Assembly (NCBI GenBank): GCA_004352715.1
Contig: SCFE01000002.1
Span: 5,277,850 to 5,341,849 of the forward strand
Length of the DNA stretch: 64,000 nt
From: Hofstenia miamia
Lineage: Eukaryota > Xenacoelomorpha > Acoela
Reading direction: 5' to 3'
Shown: piece by piece, positions 24,201 through 33,528 of the stretch
How the letters are laid out: each line of letters begins with the position of its first letter
Numbering within the stretch: position 1 is the stretch's first letter
Made by a program: the position numbers and the translations under genes
Notes under the pieces: model-generated
Told to the model about the DNA's origin: nothing
The model's input: the letters and a program-made list of their open reading frames with translations, nothing else
Database searches by the model: none

Positions 24201-27200
24201 TTGTTAAGGGAAACTAGATAATTTTTAATTGGTTCGATTTATGAACTATTAATTGAAGTTCAACCTACTAGATATATACTATTGATTTTCATCGAACTAG
24301 TTTATAAGTCTATATATCATTGTTTTCCAAATTGAATTTTGCTTTAAGTAATACAATTTTAAAAATTTTTCATCACATTAAGCTCATAATTTAAAAATCT
24401 GCCAAAACATAAAATGTTACCATCTGCACCATATCCAAATCTATGTTTAACAACAGTATGGTCTAAGTGTTCAGCTTCTGATGAAGAAGCAGGAATAATT
24501 TTGTATCTAAATGAAAGAGTGCAGATAAAAATGATAAGTCAAGTTGATGGCAATGACTATGACAAAACTAACCGTCTTTTGTTGCTTGGGTCATGAATTA
24601 AAATACGTTTATCAGGCATATCATTCTTGGATAAAGTTGAGATTTACGTACTAAAACATAGTGCCATGGAAACTGAAATTCAATCTAAATAGCCATCTAT
24701 GTTAATTTGCCTAAAAATTTTACCAAATGAATGCGAATTTGTTGCCTAGTAATATTTATTATAATAAAATGCTATTAAAGACAAACCATTATTTGTAACA
24801 TCTAATTTTATCGTATCGCCCACGCCAAATCCTAGTACAATATTGTATTTTCAATATATCTAGTTTTTTATCATTTGCTTTCGCGGATTCCACGTTTTGA
24901 ATAAAATATGCACTCATTGTATCTGAAAAGCATTGATTTCAAAATAAAATATAAAGCATATTTACGCAGATTTATGATTTTTAATTCAACTCTAAGCAAA
25001 TTTAATTTTCGAGGGAATTGGAAGCAAGGGGTTAAATTCAAATCAGAAATATTAATATATATATATATATATATATATATAATAGTCCAATTTAGAAACT
25101 GCTTTAATGCTTCCATGAATTACAGAGACTTCATAATATTAACTACAATGCAGAGACTAGTACAAAGCCCCTTGTTTAAATTTCAATATTAAAAATACAT
25201 TGGTTTATATGATTTCACACTAAAGGACTACAGTTGAGGGTGACTGTAATGCTAAATTTTCGTTTTTATTTGCGATGTTTTTTCAAAATTTTCCATTTCC
25301 AAAAACATCGCATAGAACTTACTTTGACGCTTTTTTAATACCCATAATTAGGTAACAGATTAGAGGCGTGTAAAATAATTTAAAAATTTGTAGATATACT
25401 CTTGTATTATAATTGCATAAAGTACATTCACGATATTGTATTGAACCTGGGCTAGGGTTGGTCCGGATTTTGAATAATCTAATATAGGTAATGTATAAAA
25501 GATGGCAGCCAGAATGAAAACACTCATTTGAGAAAAGAACTTCGTATAATCGGAGAATTGCTCTCAATAAGAAAATGGGTTCCATTTAAAATAATTAATG
25601 CGCAATATGATTTATTCTTACATTTTAACAACCTATTGAAGCGTTCAGGATCCGGAACCGATCAGAAACAGATCCGAATATAAATAAGTATACTAACAAT
25701 AAATAAACATGGACTTAAAATATATTTCTTTTTTCAAATGCGAATAGAAAATTATGAGGATTTTACCCTTGTTAGCCTTCCATTTTACATCATATGTATA
25801 TGAAATACATTTTTTTAACCAAATTATCTATAAAATCTTGAAAAACGAACATGTAGTGACGAACTTGAATTTTGTTCGAATTAAATGCAAATTTTGATAT
25901 TACTGCGTAAGATATTGAAAATTGAAAAATAATATTGAAAGGAGAGAAATTTTTCTTATGATGACATAATAATAACTTCAAAAAAATGGCTATGCTCTAT
26001 GGTCCTCTTAAAATTGAGAGTCTGGCAACAATAGAAATATTAAAATTTTGATTTGTATTTTTTTGTGATTTTATATTTTATTTATTATATTATAATTTTT
26101 ACAGTCTTGTTCTTGGTTTGGCTTGGATTTAATCTTTTAATTTAGGCTTGGGTGAGTATCAGAGCTGAAAGTAGTCTCTTTTTCCCGGACCGAAACTCGA
26201 CTGGACCTTCTGAAGCAGGACCGCATCAGACTGGACCGTTTTCTAATTACCCCTTTTCGCCCACTGTCATCTTCAGATGACACTTTCGCAATAAATATTG
26301 TAGTTATGATTTCAAAATGTTTGATATCAACATTCCGACAACACTGGGTGTGCATTCAATTATGAAATTCGACGTAATTATGTAATAAACCTAAATCATT
26401 ATTAATTAGACAGTTTGTACACCACTGTTAGAGTGAGAAGCTATTAAATGAGAATGTATATTTCATAAAATCAAATTCTTTTTGCCGAATTTGTTAATTT
26501 ATAAGATTAGGCAAGCAGCAATGAATGACTTGGTTGTGATATTTAAATAATGTGTGAAATGATTTGACTGTTTTTATTATAAATTATTTATTGTATATAC
26601 ATGTATATGATTATAAATAAAAAGAATGATAAATTGCATACATTTATATCCATTATATATAATTTCAGGAAACGAGGCGTTCGAAATCATAACAATGGCA
26701 TGTGTAAATACCTAGCGTGTACGTTACCAATAATAAAGAGATTGTAAGTTCAACGATAATTAATGACAAGTGGTTGGATTTGGAATTAAATTTTTTGTAT
26801 TAATATGGTGGAATGTAATTCACTAAGCACCAAGAAACAAATATATCTTTGTATATACTAACATGGAGTCGTTTTGTCACACTGAGTTACTCAAATTAGT
26901 AATGTGCAGAAAATAAACAAAAATGTTTAAAAAATTTTTCAATTAATGTTACTCAATGCTCAAAAATATAATTTTTTTTAATAATTACAGGTATATAACA
27001 TATTTTTATTGATTTCAATATTTAAAATTAGTAAAAGTTAGGTGTTTAGAAGACCCGACAAAAAAGTTGAGTGAATAGAATAAATTTCCGGCAGTAACTA
27101 CATGACTTAGTCGGGAAGATTAAATCGTGTAGCTAAGACGGAGCAAAATTACATTCCACAAATTCCCGGCAACGCCGGACCGATTAAATTCGTGTAGTTA

Positions 27201-30200
27201 AGACAGGACTTTAGAATGAGATATAACAATAATGGATATATGTTCACGAGGTTAACTTATATTTAACGGATGAGCCATAAAAATTGCAACAAGTGTATAA
27301 TGAATGGAATATAATAATAGTTGGAAGCATAAAATTAATTTTTTATTATTAATCTGAAAATTAATAATATAATGAAAATTTGGCAATATTCAGTCGAAAT
27401 TAGAACCCCTGGGACGAATTGCAGCCTTTAATCTTCTTCAAAAGCTGCTGCATGATGACTGAATAAAATGAAGCGTTCAAACTTCGCCACATAGATTTCC
27501 ACAACATCGCTTAGTATTCCAGTTGAGCTATGTATATCATTACAAACTTCGGGCGCCACTGACCAACCTGTTAATCTAATAGATTGCAATCTGGCCTTTA
27601 AGGAAGCCATTCATTCTTATTTCAAAAGCTTCATCGATTCCTACGCATTCAATCTTGTGTTTCATTTGAAATACGAGCTCTTGCCTCATCAGCGGCTGCG
27701 TAGTTAGCATGACACTAACATCGATTGGTTGTAATTAGTGTGTCAATGTAGATATCAATATTAACTGGAAAATAACCGGTGGTACCAATTTCATCTGCTC
27801 GAGTCATTCTTTTACCTGGTACTCGGTCAGCTGTTTCAAAACTCTGCAGATTTTAATAAATTTGTAAGTGAGCGGAAAAACAAAAAATTAACACATCAAG
27901 TGGCTTAAATAAATTCAATCTTGTTAAGATTATTTCCTTGCTTAACTGATGTAGATAAAACGAACTGTTTCAATTTATCTGGCGCACCCGTTAGTTGAAT
28001 CTATACTGATAAACTGCTAAACACAAATGACTGAAAACTTACATGAAGGCGATATTCAAGAAGTCCTTAGTCTATGGTTGTGGAAGAACAATGGATATAA
28101 TTATTAAATAAGACGAACATAGTAACAGTTCTAGTCATTTTGCAAGTGATTATAAAACCAGGTGTTCTTTTGAAAATATAATAAACAATGCTCAGTAGAC
28201 ATCGATTTATAATAGTACCTTATATTTCAACAATTGAAGTAGTTGCACAGCCAGTAATTAACATAATAATCATTAAATAAAAGTATTCAACTTATTCCAA
28301 GCAGGCCTGAAAACGGGTCAAACTTCTGGAACTACTCACCCGCACAAAATGATATATAGACCCAACCAACCCCCATTCATTCTCCTAAATTTGACTCGAA
28401 TGGACCCGACTTGCTCATTTGTAACCGTGGCAGGAATAGCCAATTTCAAAAATATTTGATGTACTTAAAACTAATTCAAAAACCAACGAAATGAATTTAA
28501 TAATATGGTTGAACATAGTAAATAGTAAATAAACGACTAACTTCACATCGGCTCTTAACCATTTATGAAATCAGCATGCACTCCAAATAAATATCGATCT
28601 CTTATCGGAGAAAGCTAAAATCTGAAAAAATCTGTTTTATGAAGTGAATGTATTTTTTGTGGGCTATGCACACACATGCATATTGAAATATGTTGATTTA
28701 TTACATTAAAGCAAGAAAAAATATGATTTCCATGGTGGGTTTAGGAGTGTGGTGCTCATAAGTTAAGCATATACTCTGCCTAATTACTTTTCTTAACGGT
28801 GTTGTTTTCGGGTATGAACATGCACGATTGAATACCTTTAGTTCAAACTAGTTGATGAATGCAACACTTGTAAGAAAAGCGATTTTGTTGCATTATCAAC
28901 AGCAACAGTGAATTATTGCATAATTGTGAGATAATAGATCAAAGCTACTCCAAAACATTAAACTACTCAAGAGCGTTAAATCAATAAGTAGGTAAAACTA
29001 ATTAGGCGTAATACTAACAGTGGTATACGTAGAATCTACATGAGGGTCACATTTTTTGAGAAATGTCAATGCTAAAAATGTTATTTATGTGTTTAATTTA
29101 CCAATGGTCAATATTATCAGGAAATATAATAATTATGACAACATAAACTTATCTTTTGAAGGAATATATTTGTTCAAAATCTAATCTAACTGCAGAAGCA
29201 ATATCAAAGATTATTTTTATTCAAATTCACTAAAAAACTATAAAAATGGTTTTTCATCAAACTACAAAATAATACAAAATACTGCCCCCTATATGTATCA
29301 CTGCTTGGGGCATCGTAAATATTTTGGTGTTGCGTGGCATTTCCGTGTGTACCTACATTATTAGAAATTCAACTTTGACATTATGACATCAAGAAGGATA
29401 TGAATAAAAAAACATTTTTTGAAAAATAAAATAGAACATAGAGATACCAAAGACTCTAAATATCAAACAGCGATTGTACATTAAATATATAATAATGCAA
29501 AAGAGATTGATTCAATTAAGAGAAAAATTGAATTGCATTGCATGAAGAGTATTAGACTTCTCAACGAGCCGAGCTTGAACACAGTATTTGATATACAACG
29601 AGCCCAAAACGAGCCTATTTTAGGTAAAGTAAATTTATAGTTTTGCCTGTTAATTTGATTATGCACATTTTTCTTATTTTCTTCATTCAGTATGCCTTTC
29701 TTTTAATCATATTTAGAAAAAGGTTCATTAAATAATAGGAAGAGCTATGTAAAAAATTCTTTGAGCACAATATTTTTAAAAAAATATCGAGCTAAAACGA
29801 GCCTCATTGAAAGATTTTATTTAGCGAACCGAGCTGAGCCGAACTTACTCAAAATTTAAAAGAGCCGAGATAGGAAATTTCGGCTCGTTGACAAGTCTGA
29901 AGAGTAAACAATACATGTATGTAAAAATTGGGAAGTCGGTGATAAATGTAATATATATACATAAGAAAGTTACATATAAGAAAGAAAAACAAATCAGTAT
30001 CTTGGCTATTCTCACAAATCATAAAAAGTTATAACCTTAAACATCAAAACGCAATTTATTTTAAAATTAGCATTTAGAAATAAGCAGGTTAAACAGCAAA
30101 AATCCTATGCAGCTAACAATAAAAGTAAAACATACAATTAAACCAAGCAATTCAAAACTTGTCCAAAACTCTATAAAATAATTGTTATTAACAGCTAATA

Positions 30201-31345
30201 ATGGCTTTCGTATTGACATACTTTGGCAATTGCTTGAATCGCATTCAAATGTTTAAACATGATACTGAAAGCTATATTCTAGAAAAACCGAAAATAAATG
30301 ATAGCTTGACATCTTAAACATTGAACTGACAACTGTTATAACTAGAAATTTTCACATGTTTATATTAGAAAATATTGACATCTTGCTCAGGGCAATCCAA
30401 GCTAAATTCAGTGATTCAAATATAAGGCAGTTTTAGGGGAAGATACAGAAGGGCTTCCCGGTTTATCAAAAAGGAAATATACCATGAATAATTCTCATTG
30501 CATTTAAAATAATTGAGATTTAGTATACAACTTATATTTTGCTAAAACGTTCTAAAGATAGGATAGAAACTCACATTTGAAGATGTAAAATGAATGGGGT
30601 AAGAACAAACAATAATATTTTAATGTTCATTAATACAAAAACATAATCATTAGATTTATGAGTTCTGGGAAGATTAAGCGTAAGATTAGAAGATGATCTA
30701 TTTCTACACAAAGAGGAAGATAATTGTAGATAGTCAAAGATATCGAAGTCGTGCATCATATAAAAAGATTGTAAGGAGCTTGGAACTAAATAAAAGATGT
30801 AAATATCAATTAGAGAGTATGATATATGATACTTTTAATATTAATTGCAAAAGTTTGATTAAGAGTACAGCATTGATAACCATGACAGAGAGCAGATAGA
30901 TAATTTGAATTAAAGAGTATTAACTTTGTGTGACAATTTGAGTAATTTGGTATAGATTTGAGAAAATAAACAATATGTAAGAAACAATAGTTTGTATATT
31001 AAGATCAATGCATACTTCATAGCACACGTACCTGAACGGGTGAAGGCTGCGCATCTAATAATTTTGTTGTGCTAACTGGTCGTGGTGGAGATAGCGAATG
31101 AGATAATTTTTGTCGTTTGCTAAGAGTAGTTTTTGATTTGATCAAAAGATCATTTTGGGATTCCGTGTAGCGAACACGTGGTTTAGAATTTGATAGAGGA
31201 CCTCTAGATTCATGATCGCCCACAACCGCAGGTTCACTTAGTTGTTTAATCTTTAACCCACATGCTGCAATTTCATTGAAATCTGCCGGTGATGATATGG
31301 ACAGAGCTGTAATTGGTAGACAATTTACAGTCTCATTTTTTATAT
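12048..31345 (-). CDS. TTLL10: TTLL10-like tubulin ligase gene, ten exons (whole gene span)
   Basis: TTL-like proteins are ATP-grasp ligases that add amino acids to tubulin or other proteins; TTLL10 members are described as polyglycylases. Ten minus-strand exons join in phase to about 622 codons, close to vertebrate TTLL10 (about 670). Ordered landmarks: VGKGNNAML, DFKLKWVQC with FREGEQ and LTTKIGLL, EFFNETYRL, WICKPSGLNQGIGIFLIR (ATP-grasp lysine and glycine loop), RYIAKPLLL and DIRVYMLIA, QKKDPLY with DDTVW, LLGFDFMID, and YLIEINVNPALATNCEVL (metal-binding Glu and Asn). The TNCEVL and FREGEQ motifs favour TTLL10 over other TTLLs. The last three exons are present twice. The most 5' exon (31032-31345) is assigned by phase only, and the true start may lie further upstream. 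Confidence 0.85.
13170..13263 (-). CDS. TTLL10: TTLL10-like exon YLIEINVNPAL, duplicate copy A
   Basis: 94-nt exon, phase 0 to phase 1, encoding IYLIEINVNPALATNCEVL and PPVINESL. It carries the Glu and Asn that bind magnesium in TTL ATP-grasp enzymes. It is separated from the preceding exon by a 41-bp intron (13264-13304). Confidence 0.75.
13305..13421 (-). CDS. TTLL10: TTLL10-like exon KLGFFELLGFDFMID, duplicate copy A
   Basis: 117-nt phase 0-0 exon starting after CTTTTTAG and ending AAG/GTTAGA. Encodes the helix and strand ahead of the metal-binding loop (LLGFDFMIDSELK). Confidence 0.75.
13762..14012 (-). CDS. TTLL10: TTLL10-like last exon, copy B
   Basis: Same 83-codon C-terminal exon as at 12048-12298. 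This copy follows directly in frame from the exons at 14857-14950 and 14992-15108, so it is the one a literal reading of the assembly would use, with the gene ending at TGA 13762. Confidence 0.8.
14857..14950 (-). CDS. TTLL10: TTLL10-like exon YLIEINVNPAL, copy B
   Basis: Identical coding content to 13170-13263, with the ATP-grasp metal-binding Glu/Asn motif IEINVNP. Phase 0 to 1. Confidence 0.85.
14992..15108 (-). CDS. TTLL10: TTLL10-like exon KLGFFELLGFDFMID, copy B
   Basis: Identical coding content to 13305-13421; follows the exon at 16474-16614 at phase 0, across an intron holding a TIR element. Confidence 0.85.
15190..16420. mobile_element. PIF/Harbinger-like nonautonomous DNA element in TTLL10 intron
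   Basis: Termini GGCATTGTTTAAAACAGCGC (left) and GCTGCTTTAAACAATGCC (right) are inverted repeats, flanked by ATA and TTA (a 3-bp TWA-like target with one mismatch). A second, inner inverted repeat, GCAAGAGCCGCGCAA, lies at about 15361 and, reversed, at about 16335. The ends are CpG-rich in an AT-rich background. No transposase is seen. The left end also occurs in duplicate A (13503-13742), where it is cut by the N. Superfamily assignment is tentative. Confidence 0.5.
16474..16614 (-). CDS. TTLL10: TTLL10-like exon QKKDPLY
   Basis: 141-nt phase 0-0 exon bounded by TTTTAG and GAG/GTAAAA. Encodes YIQKKDPLYKDLKDDTVWSY and then EPDWFFKVFE, matching the TTLL10 segment after the HLTNQ motif (QKK.PLY...TVWS). 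Confidence 0.85.
16615..18181. other. TTLL10 intron; weak trace of a decayed ORF
   Basis: 1.57-kb intron. The stretch 16,860-17,230 is pyrimidine-rich on the plus strand and reads, on the minus strand, as a broken Glu/Lys-rich ORF (with TVEEEREFDILWG), possibly retroelement debris I cannot name. The rest is featureless. Confidence 0.4.
18182..18353 (-). CDS. TTLL10: TTLL10-like exon RYIAKPLLL
   Basis: 172-nt exon with TTGTTTAG acceptor and CAG/GTTTTT donor, phase 2 to 0. Encodes YIAKPLLLENKKIDIRVYML, IASTTPFMVYYHKGYLRR and TAHLNNQ. This is the TTL core strand DxRxYxL plus the TTLL10-type HL.NQ end. Confidence 0.88.
18354..19972. other. TTLL10 intron; nothing else recognised
   Basis: 1.6-kb AT-rich intron with no coding or repeat signature that I can name. 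Confidence 0.4.
19973..20123 (-). CDS. TTLL10: TTLL10-like ATP-grasp exon WICKPSGLNQG
   Basis: 151-nt exon, phase 1 to 2, starting after CACATTTAG. Encodes NEVWICKPSGLNQGIGIF and ends ANDRIVQR across the splice into RYIAKPLLL. The Lys of ICKP and the glycine-rich loop bind ATP in this family. Confidence 0.88.
20223..20308 (-). CDS. TTLL10: TTLL10-like exon EFFNETYRL
   Basis: 86-nt exon, phase 2 to 1, between TATTTTAG and AAA/GTAAGC. Encodes ELHLAEFFNETYRLNIRSEK and EQFLATYQ, the family's P/N-ETYRL motif before the ATP-binding lysine. An open minus-strand reading in another frame across 20124-20366 is a shadow. Confidence 0.85.
20432..20668 (-). CDS. TTLL10: TTLL10-like exon DFKLKWVQC
   Basis: 237-nt exon, phase 2 to 2, with CCATTTAG acceptor and GG/GTAATT donor. 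Encodes IIDHMENRLNWSA, DFKLKWVQC, DDFREGEQMVNHIPN and LTTKIGLLESL, all in TTLL10 order. Confidence 0.88.
20669..21288. other. TTLL10 intron; nothing else seen
   Basis: 620-bp AT-rich intron; overlapping short ORFs on both strands are not supported. Confidence 0.4.
21289..21593 (-). CDS. TTLL10: TTLL10-like 5' exon with VGKGNNAML
   Basis: Ends at CT/GTACGA (phase 2), completing the Leu of YFVGKGNNAML, the start of the TTL core. The N-terminal part (from MRPRVKGSISPKKDN) is Ser/Lys/Pro-rich and probably disordered. The ATG at 21582-21584 could be the start. A CAATTTAG acceptor 9 bases upstream instead allows splicing from an upstream phase-0 exon such as 31032-31345. Confidence 0.8.
21885..22030. 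repeat. Dispersed repeat with TTAAATCGTGTAGTTAAGAC motif
   Basis: Contains the motif twice in direct and once in inverted orientation (21894, 21978 reversed, 21999). A related copy lies at 27118-27205. CG-containing motifs stand out from the AT-rich background. Possibly a small nonautonomous element; class unknown. Confidence 0.55.
22671..22839. repeat. Penelope-associated repeat, copy 1
   Basis: Begins in a short (TA)n and reads AGACGGGGTGAAATCTATCA onward, matching 31374-31543 almost exactly over about 165 bp. In the second copy the sequence leads into a Penelope endonuclease ORF, so this is probably a truncated piece of the same element. Confidence 0.7.
24414..24596 (+). CDS. Unrecognised 60-codon ORF
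   Basis: Starts with ATG and ends with TGA; encodes a mixed-composition peptide containing TTVWSKCSASDEEAGI and VDGNDYDKTNRLLLLG, less AT-biased than typical noise here. No domain recognised, no clear splice sites and no neighbours of the same kind. It may be a small gene, a lone exon or part of a repeat. Confidence 0.2.
   Translation: MLPSAPYPNLCLTTVWSKCSASDEEAGIILYLNERVQIKMISQVDGNDYDKTNRLLLLGS
25055..25080. repeat. (TA)n microsatellite
   Basis: Uninterrupted AT dinucleotide run. Confidence 0.95.
27118..27205. repeat. Second copy of TTAAATCGTGTAG-type repeat
   Basis: Reads ATTAAATCGTGTAGCTAAGA, then a small GCCGG palindrome, then ATTAAATTCGTGTAGTTAAG. Related to 21885-22030. Confidence 0.5.
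27428..27610 (-). CDS. Unrecognised 60-codon ORF
   Basis: ATG-initiated minus-strand ORF with a balanced composition (GWSAPEVCND-like and DVVEIYVAKFERF segments), longer and less AT-biased than neighbouring noise. No family recognised. Upstream minus-strand sequence to about 27850 also has fragmentary coding character, so this may be an old mobile-element gene. Confidence 0.2.
   Translation of the reverse strand: MASLKARLQSIRLTGWSVAPEVCNDIHSSTGILSDVVEIYVAKFERFILFSHHAAAFEED
29018..29303. mobile_element. hAT-like MITE (no matching target duplication)
   Basis: Left end CAGTGGTATACGTAG and right end CTATATGTATCACTG form imperfect inverted repeats starting CAGTG, as in many hAT elements. The flanking 8-mers do not match, so the boundaries or the call may be wrong. 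Confidence 0.4.
29552..29898. mobile_element. hAT-type MITE with 8-bp target duplication
   Basis: Ends TTAGACTTCTCAACGAGCCG and CGGCTCGTTGACAAGTCT are inverted repeats. The 8-mer GAAGAGTA flanks both sides (29544-29551 and 29899-29906). Internal GAGCC(G)AGC repeats occur on both arms. No ORF. An 8-bp duplication is diagnostic of hAT-type transposition. Confidence 0.85.
31032..31345 (-). CDS. Probable 5' exon of TTLL10-like gene (Ser/Lys-rich N-terminus)
   Basis: Open minus-strand exon with good signals: AATTTAG acceptor (phase 1) at its 5' side and CAG/GTACGT donor (phase 0). It encodes a low-complexity segment (SISSPADFNEIAACGLK, TLSKRQKLSHSLSPPRP). The phase-0 donor matches the phase-0 acceptor of the exon ending at 21593 across a 9.4-kb interval. 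That match and the strand are the only links; the protein sequence itself is not diagnostic. It abuts (TA)n and a Penelope fragment. Confidence 0.5.
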
Positions 31346-31354
31346 CTAAATTAT

Positions 31355-31357
<3 letters not shown>

Positions 31358-31388
<31 letters not shown>
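31358..31388. repeat. (TA)n microsatellite
   Basis: TA run at the left edge of the Penelope-like fragment. Confidence 0.95.
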
Positions 31389-31391
<3 letters not shown>

Positions 31392-31543
31392 GGGGTGAAA
31401 TCTATCACAGGGAAAGATCTCGGGGGATACATTATATTTGATGTCATTTGTTAATATTATATCATAACATCCAAAATCACGGGTATAGATTGCACAGATT
31501 CCTACATATAAAGAGTAAGAATGATTTAAGAAATATGTCATAC
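31374..31543. repeat. Penelope-associated repeat, copy 2
   Basis: Same ~165-bp sequence as 22678-22839, ending at the single N at 31544. Because the match stops at the N, the join to the following endonuclease sequence may have been made inside a repeat. Confidence 0.7.
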
Positions 31544-31960
31544 NATCCTGTAGCAAAGTTACTGTCTTCTTCATTGGTTTATAAATATACATGTGAAGAT
31601 TGTCAACAATCTTACATCGGAGAGACACGAAGACACTTTGCTACAAGAATTCAAGAACATATTTCAGGTCATCTTAAATCAGAAATTTACCAACATCAAC
31701 ATCCAATTAAAAAAGAAAATTTTGAAATATTATTAAAAACAAACTATCCAATAATTGCAGAATCACTATATATAAAGAAGGAAATAAGATTAAGATTAAT
31801 GAATAAACAGAAAAATTATAACATCAACATTTTCTAATGCATGCAATTTTAGTTAATTTTAAGTGTGGTTAATTGTAATTAGTTTTCCTTCCAAATTTGT
31901 TCTGATAAAGATTTTGAATCGAAACCGGTCGCATTTATGAAGCTCAGTAATTTAATACTT
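31448..31960 (+). pseudogene. Penelope-like retroelement, GIY-YIG endonuclease end
   Basis: The open frame reads VYKYTCEDCQQSYIGETRRH, then FATRIQEHISGHL: the Cys-x2-Cys plus SYIGET...R...EH pattern of the GIY-YIG endonuclease at the C-terminus of Penelope-like elements. It ends at TAA about 31837, followed by a 3' UTR (with GAAACCGGTCG, frequent in such elements) and (TA)n at 31963-31985. The reverse transcriptase is absent, so this is a 5'-truncated copy. Confidence 0.75.
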
Positions 31961-31962
31961 TC

Positions 31963-31985
31963 ATATATATATATATATATATATA
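31963..31985. repeat. (TA)n microsatellite
   Basis: TA run directly after the Penelope-like fragment. Confidence 0.95.
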
Positions 31986-32627
31986 GATCAATTTGATGTT
32001 AACACATAATAAGAATATACCAATTTCATTTTGACAGATAGGAATTCAATGTTTTTCTTTTTAGTTAGAAAATGAATATACATCTATAGATGGATGCAGC
32101 CAAGTAAGCGCTAATTTTAAGAATCCGGTTAAAACCCGGTCTAGTTAATCCGAATAAAGTATATTAGGACGCACAGTACTATTTTCAACTATTTACGTTA
32201 CTAGCTTTATGCGATTTCCCACAAAACTTATATTTATATATTGCTGCTGATTCATCATCTGAAAATTATGGTACATAGGTCTAACATCCAGGAAGATTAA
32301 AACAATTTGCTCCTATTTGGTTTGACAGTACCTTAGACAATAAAATGTTATTTTTATTTTGCGAACTTGAAGAAATTTAAAATATACGTATCTTGTTTTC
32401 AAAACAAAACGCCTGAAAACTGATTTTACAAAGCATTGATGTAAAAAATATGTCTGGATTTGTTTATAACAGCATGTTGTCTGGTTTGAGCGTAAAGTTT
32501 ATCGGTGTAATAGGAGATAGCTTTTTAATGTTTTTCAAATTAAAACCCGCCTATTAATAGCATTTTTTCACTTCCTTGTTTTCTACTATTTTTCTGTATT
32601 TTGTATTATTATGATTGAATTTTTAAG

Positions 32628-32832
32628 ATTGGTGAGGTTGATGAAGAAGGTGTGTGCCACACCATTGATGGCACTGAAGCTGGAGAAGGTCATTGGATAC
32701 CTGGTGTTGATTACTTAAGATTGGATGGAAGTACATCTGGTCCTCGCCGTAAAGCAATGGTCGACGCGTTCAATGATGCTGAAAATAAAGACTTACGTTT
32801 GTTGCTAATTTCAACGCGTGCTGGATCTCTAG
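32628..32832 (+). CDS. ATRX: ATRX-like helicase, exon of helicase C domain
   Basis: Encodes IGEVDEEGVCHTIDG, then VDYLRLDGSTSGPRRKAMV, FNDAENKDLRLLLISTRAGSL: SNF2 helicase motifs IV-V in the ATRX arrangement (YxRLDGST...FND...LxxISTxAGSLG). ATRX is a SWI/SNF-type ATP-driven chromatin remodeller acting in heterochromatin. The exon starts after TTTTTAAG and ends at CTAG/GTAAAG in phase 1, joining exactly to the next exon. Earlier ATRX exons (ATP-binding helicase half, ADD finger) are not seen upstream, where the sequence is a Penelope fragment and the minus-strand TTLL10 gene. Confidence 0.85.
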
Positions 32833-33528
32833 GTAAAGTATGCATATTTGAAAGCGTGATGTCGTGGTGAAATGTAATCAATTTAATGTTAATCTTCAGG
32901 TGGCACATTCATTTTATCTACACTTAAAGTTTTCATTAAATTCTATTATGTAGACATTGTGAACTGAATTATAAACTCGATATACTGCTTTTCTTTACAT
33001 GCTGTTACCAATTCTAATATTTTGTATATTTTGTTGAACTTAGAGGAGACTATCGAATATTTCCGTTACATATTAATTTTTTTAATTAACATGTTTTGTA
33101 AAAATCACAATTAGAAAAATGATATATGGTAATGAACAGCTTTACAAATTTCCACACTAATCTCTTGTTGTTTGCAGAAGTTTGATTGTAAAATTGAATT
33201 TCACAATTTATTCTAAAATTCATATGTAAATTAGAGACATATCATATATCATTATAAGCAAAATATATGAAAGAATATTTGAGAAAAAAGTTGCAGTAAA
33301 GCTATCAGTCTGTCCATTTGCTGTGTGTGCTTGCTGCCTTAATGTTTTTATCGTCATACATTTTCGTTTTTGTATTATGCTGAATTTTTTTGAAGTTCTA
33401 TTATTTAAATCATGCTTCTTTCAATTTCCTTAGAAAAGTTATTGTTTCTGTATTACCCTCGCTTTTTGTTTAGCCAATATTACTTAACAGGAAGGATTAT
33501 TATTAAATTGATTATTAAAATATTTTAG

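Larger units (their letters stand above)
21594..31031. other. Large TTLL10 intron or intergenic stretch (9.4 kb)
   Basis: If 31032-31345 belongs to TTLL10, this is an intron. It holds the dispersed TTAAATCG motif repeats, a truncated Penelope-like repeat at 22671-22839, (TA)n at 25055-25080, a hAT-type MITE at 29552-29898 and another hAT-like palindrome at 29018-29303. Short ORFs at 24414-24596 (+) and 27428-27610 (-) are unassigned. Between these I see no genes. Confidence 0.5.

Noticed and set aside
26137-26355. Minus-strand ORF rich in Arg/Ser
   Set aside because: The DNA shows GGTCCAG-type internal repetition, and no splice partner or domain is seen; likely repeat-derived.
28300-28440. 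CAGGCCTGAAAACGGGTC, possible transposon end
   Set aside because: No convincing inverted partner or target duplication.
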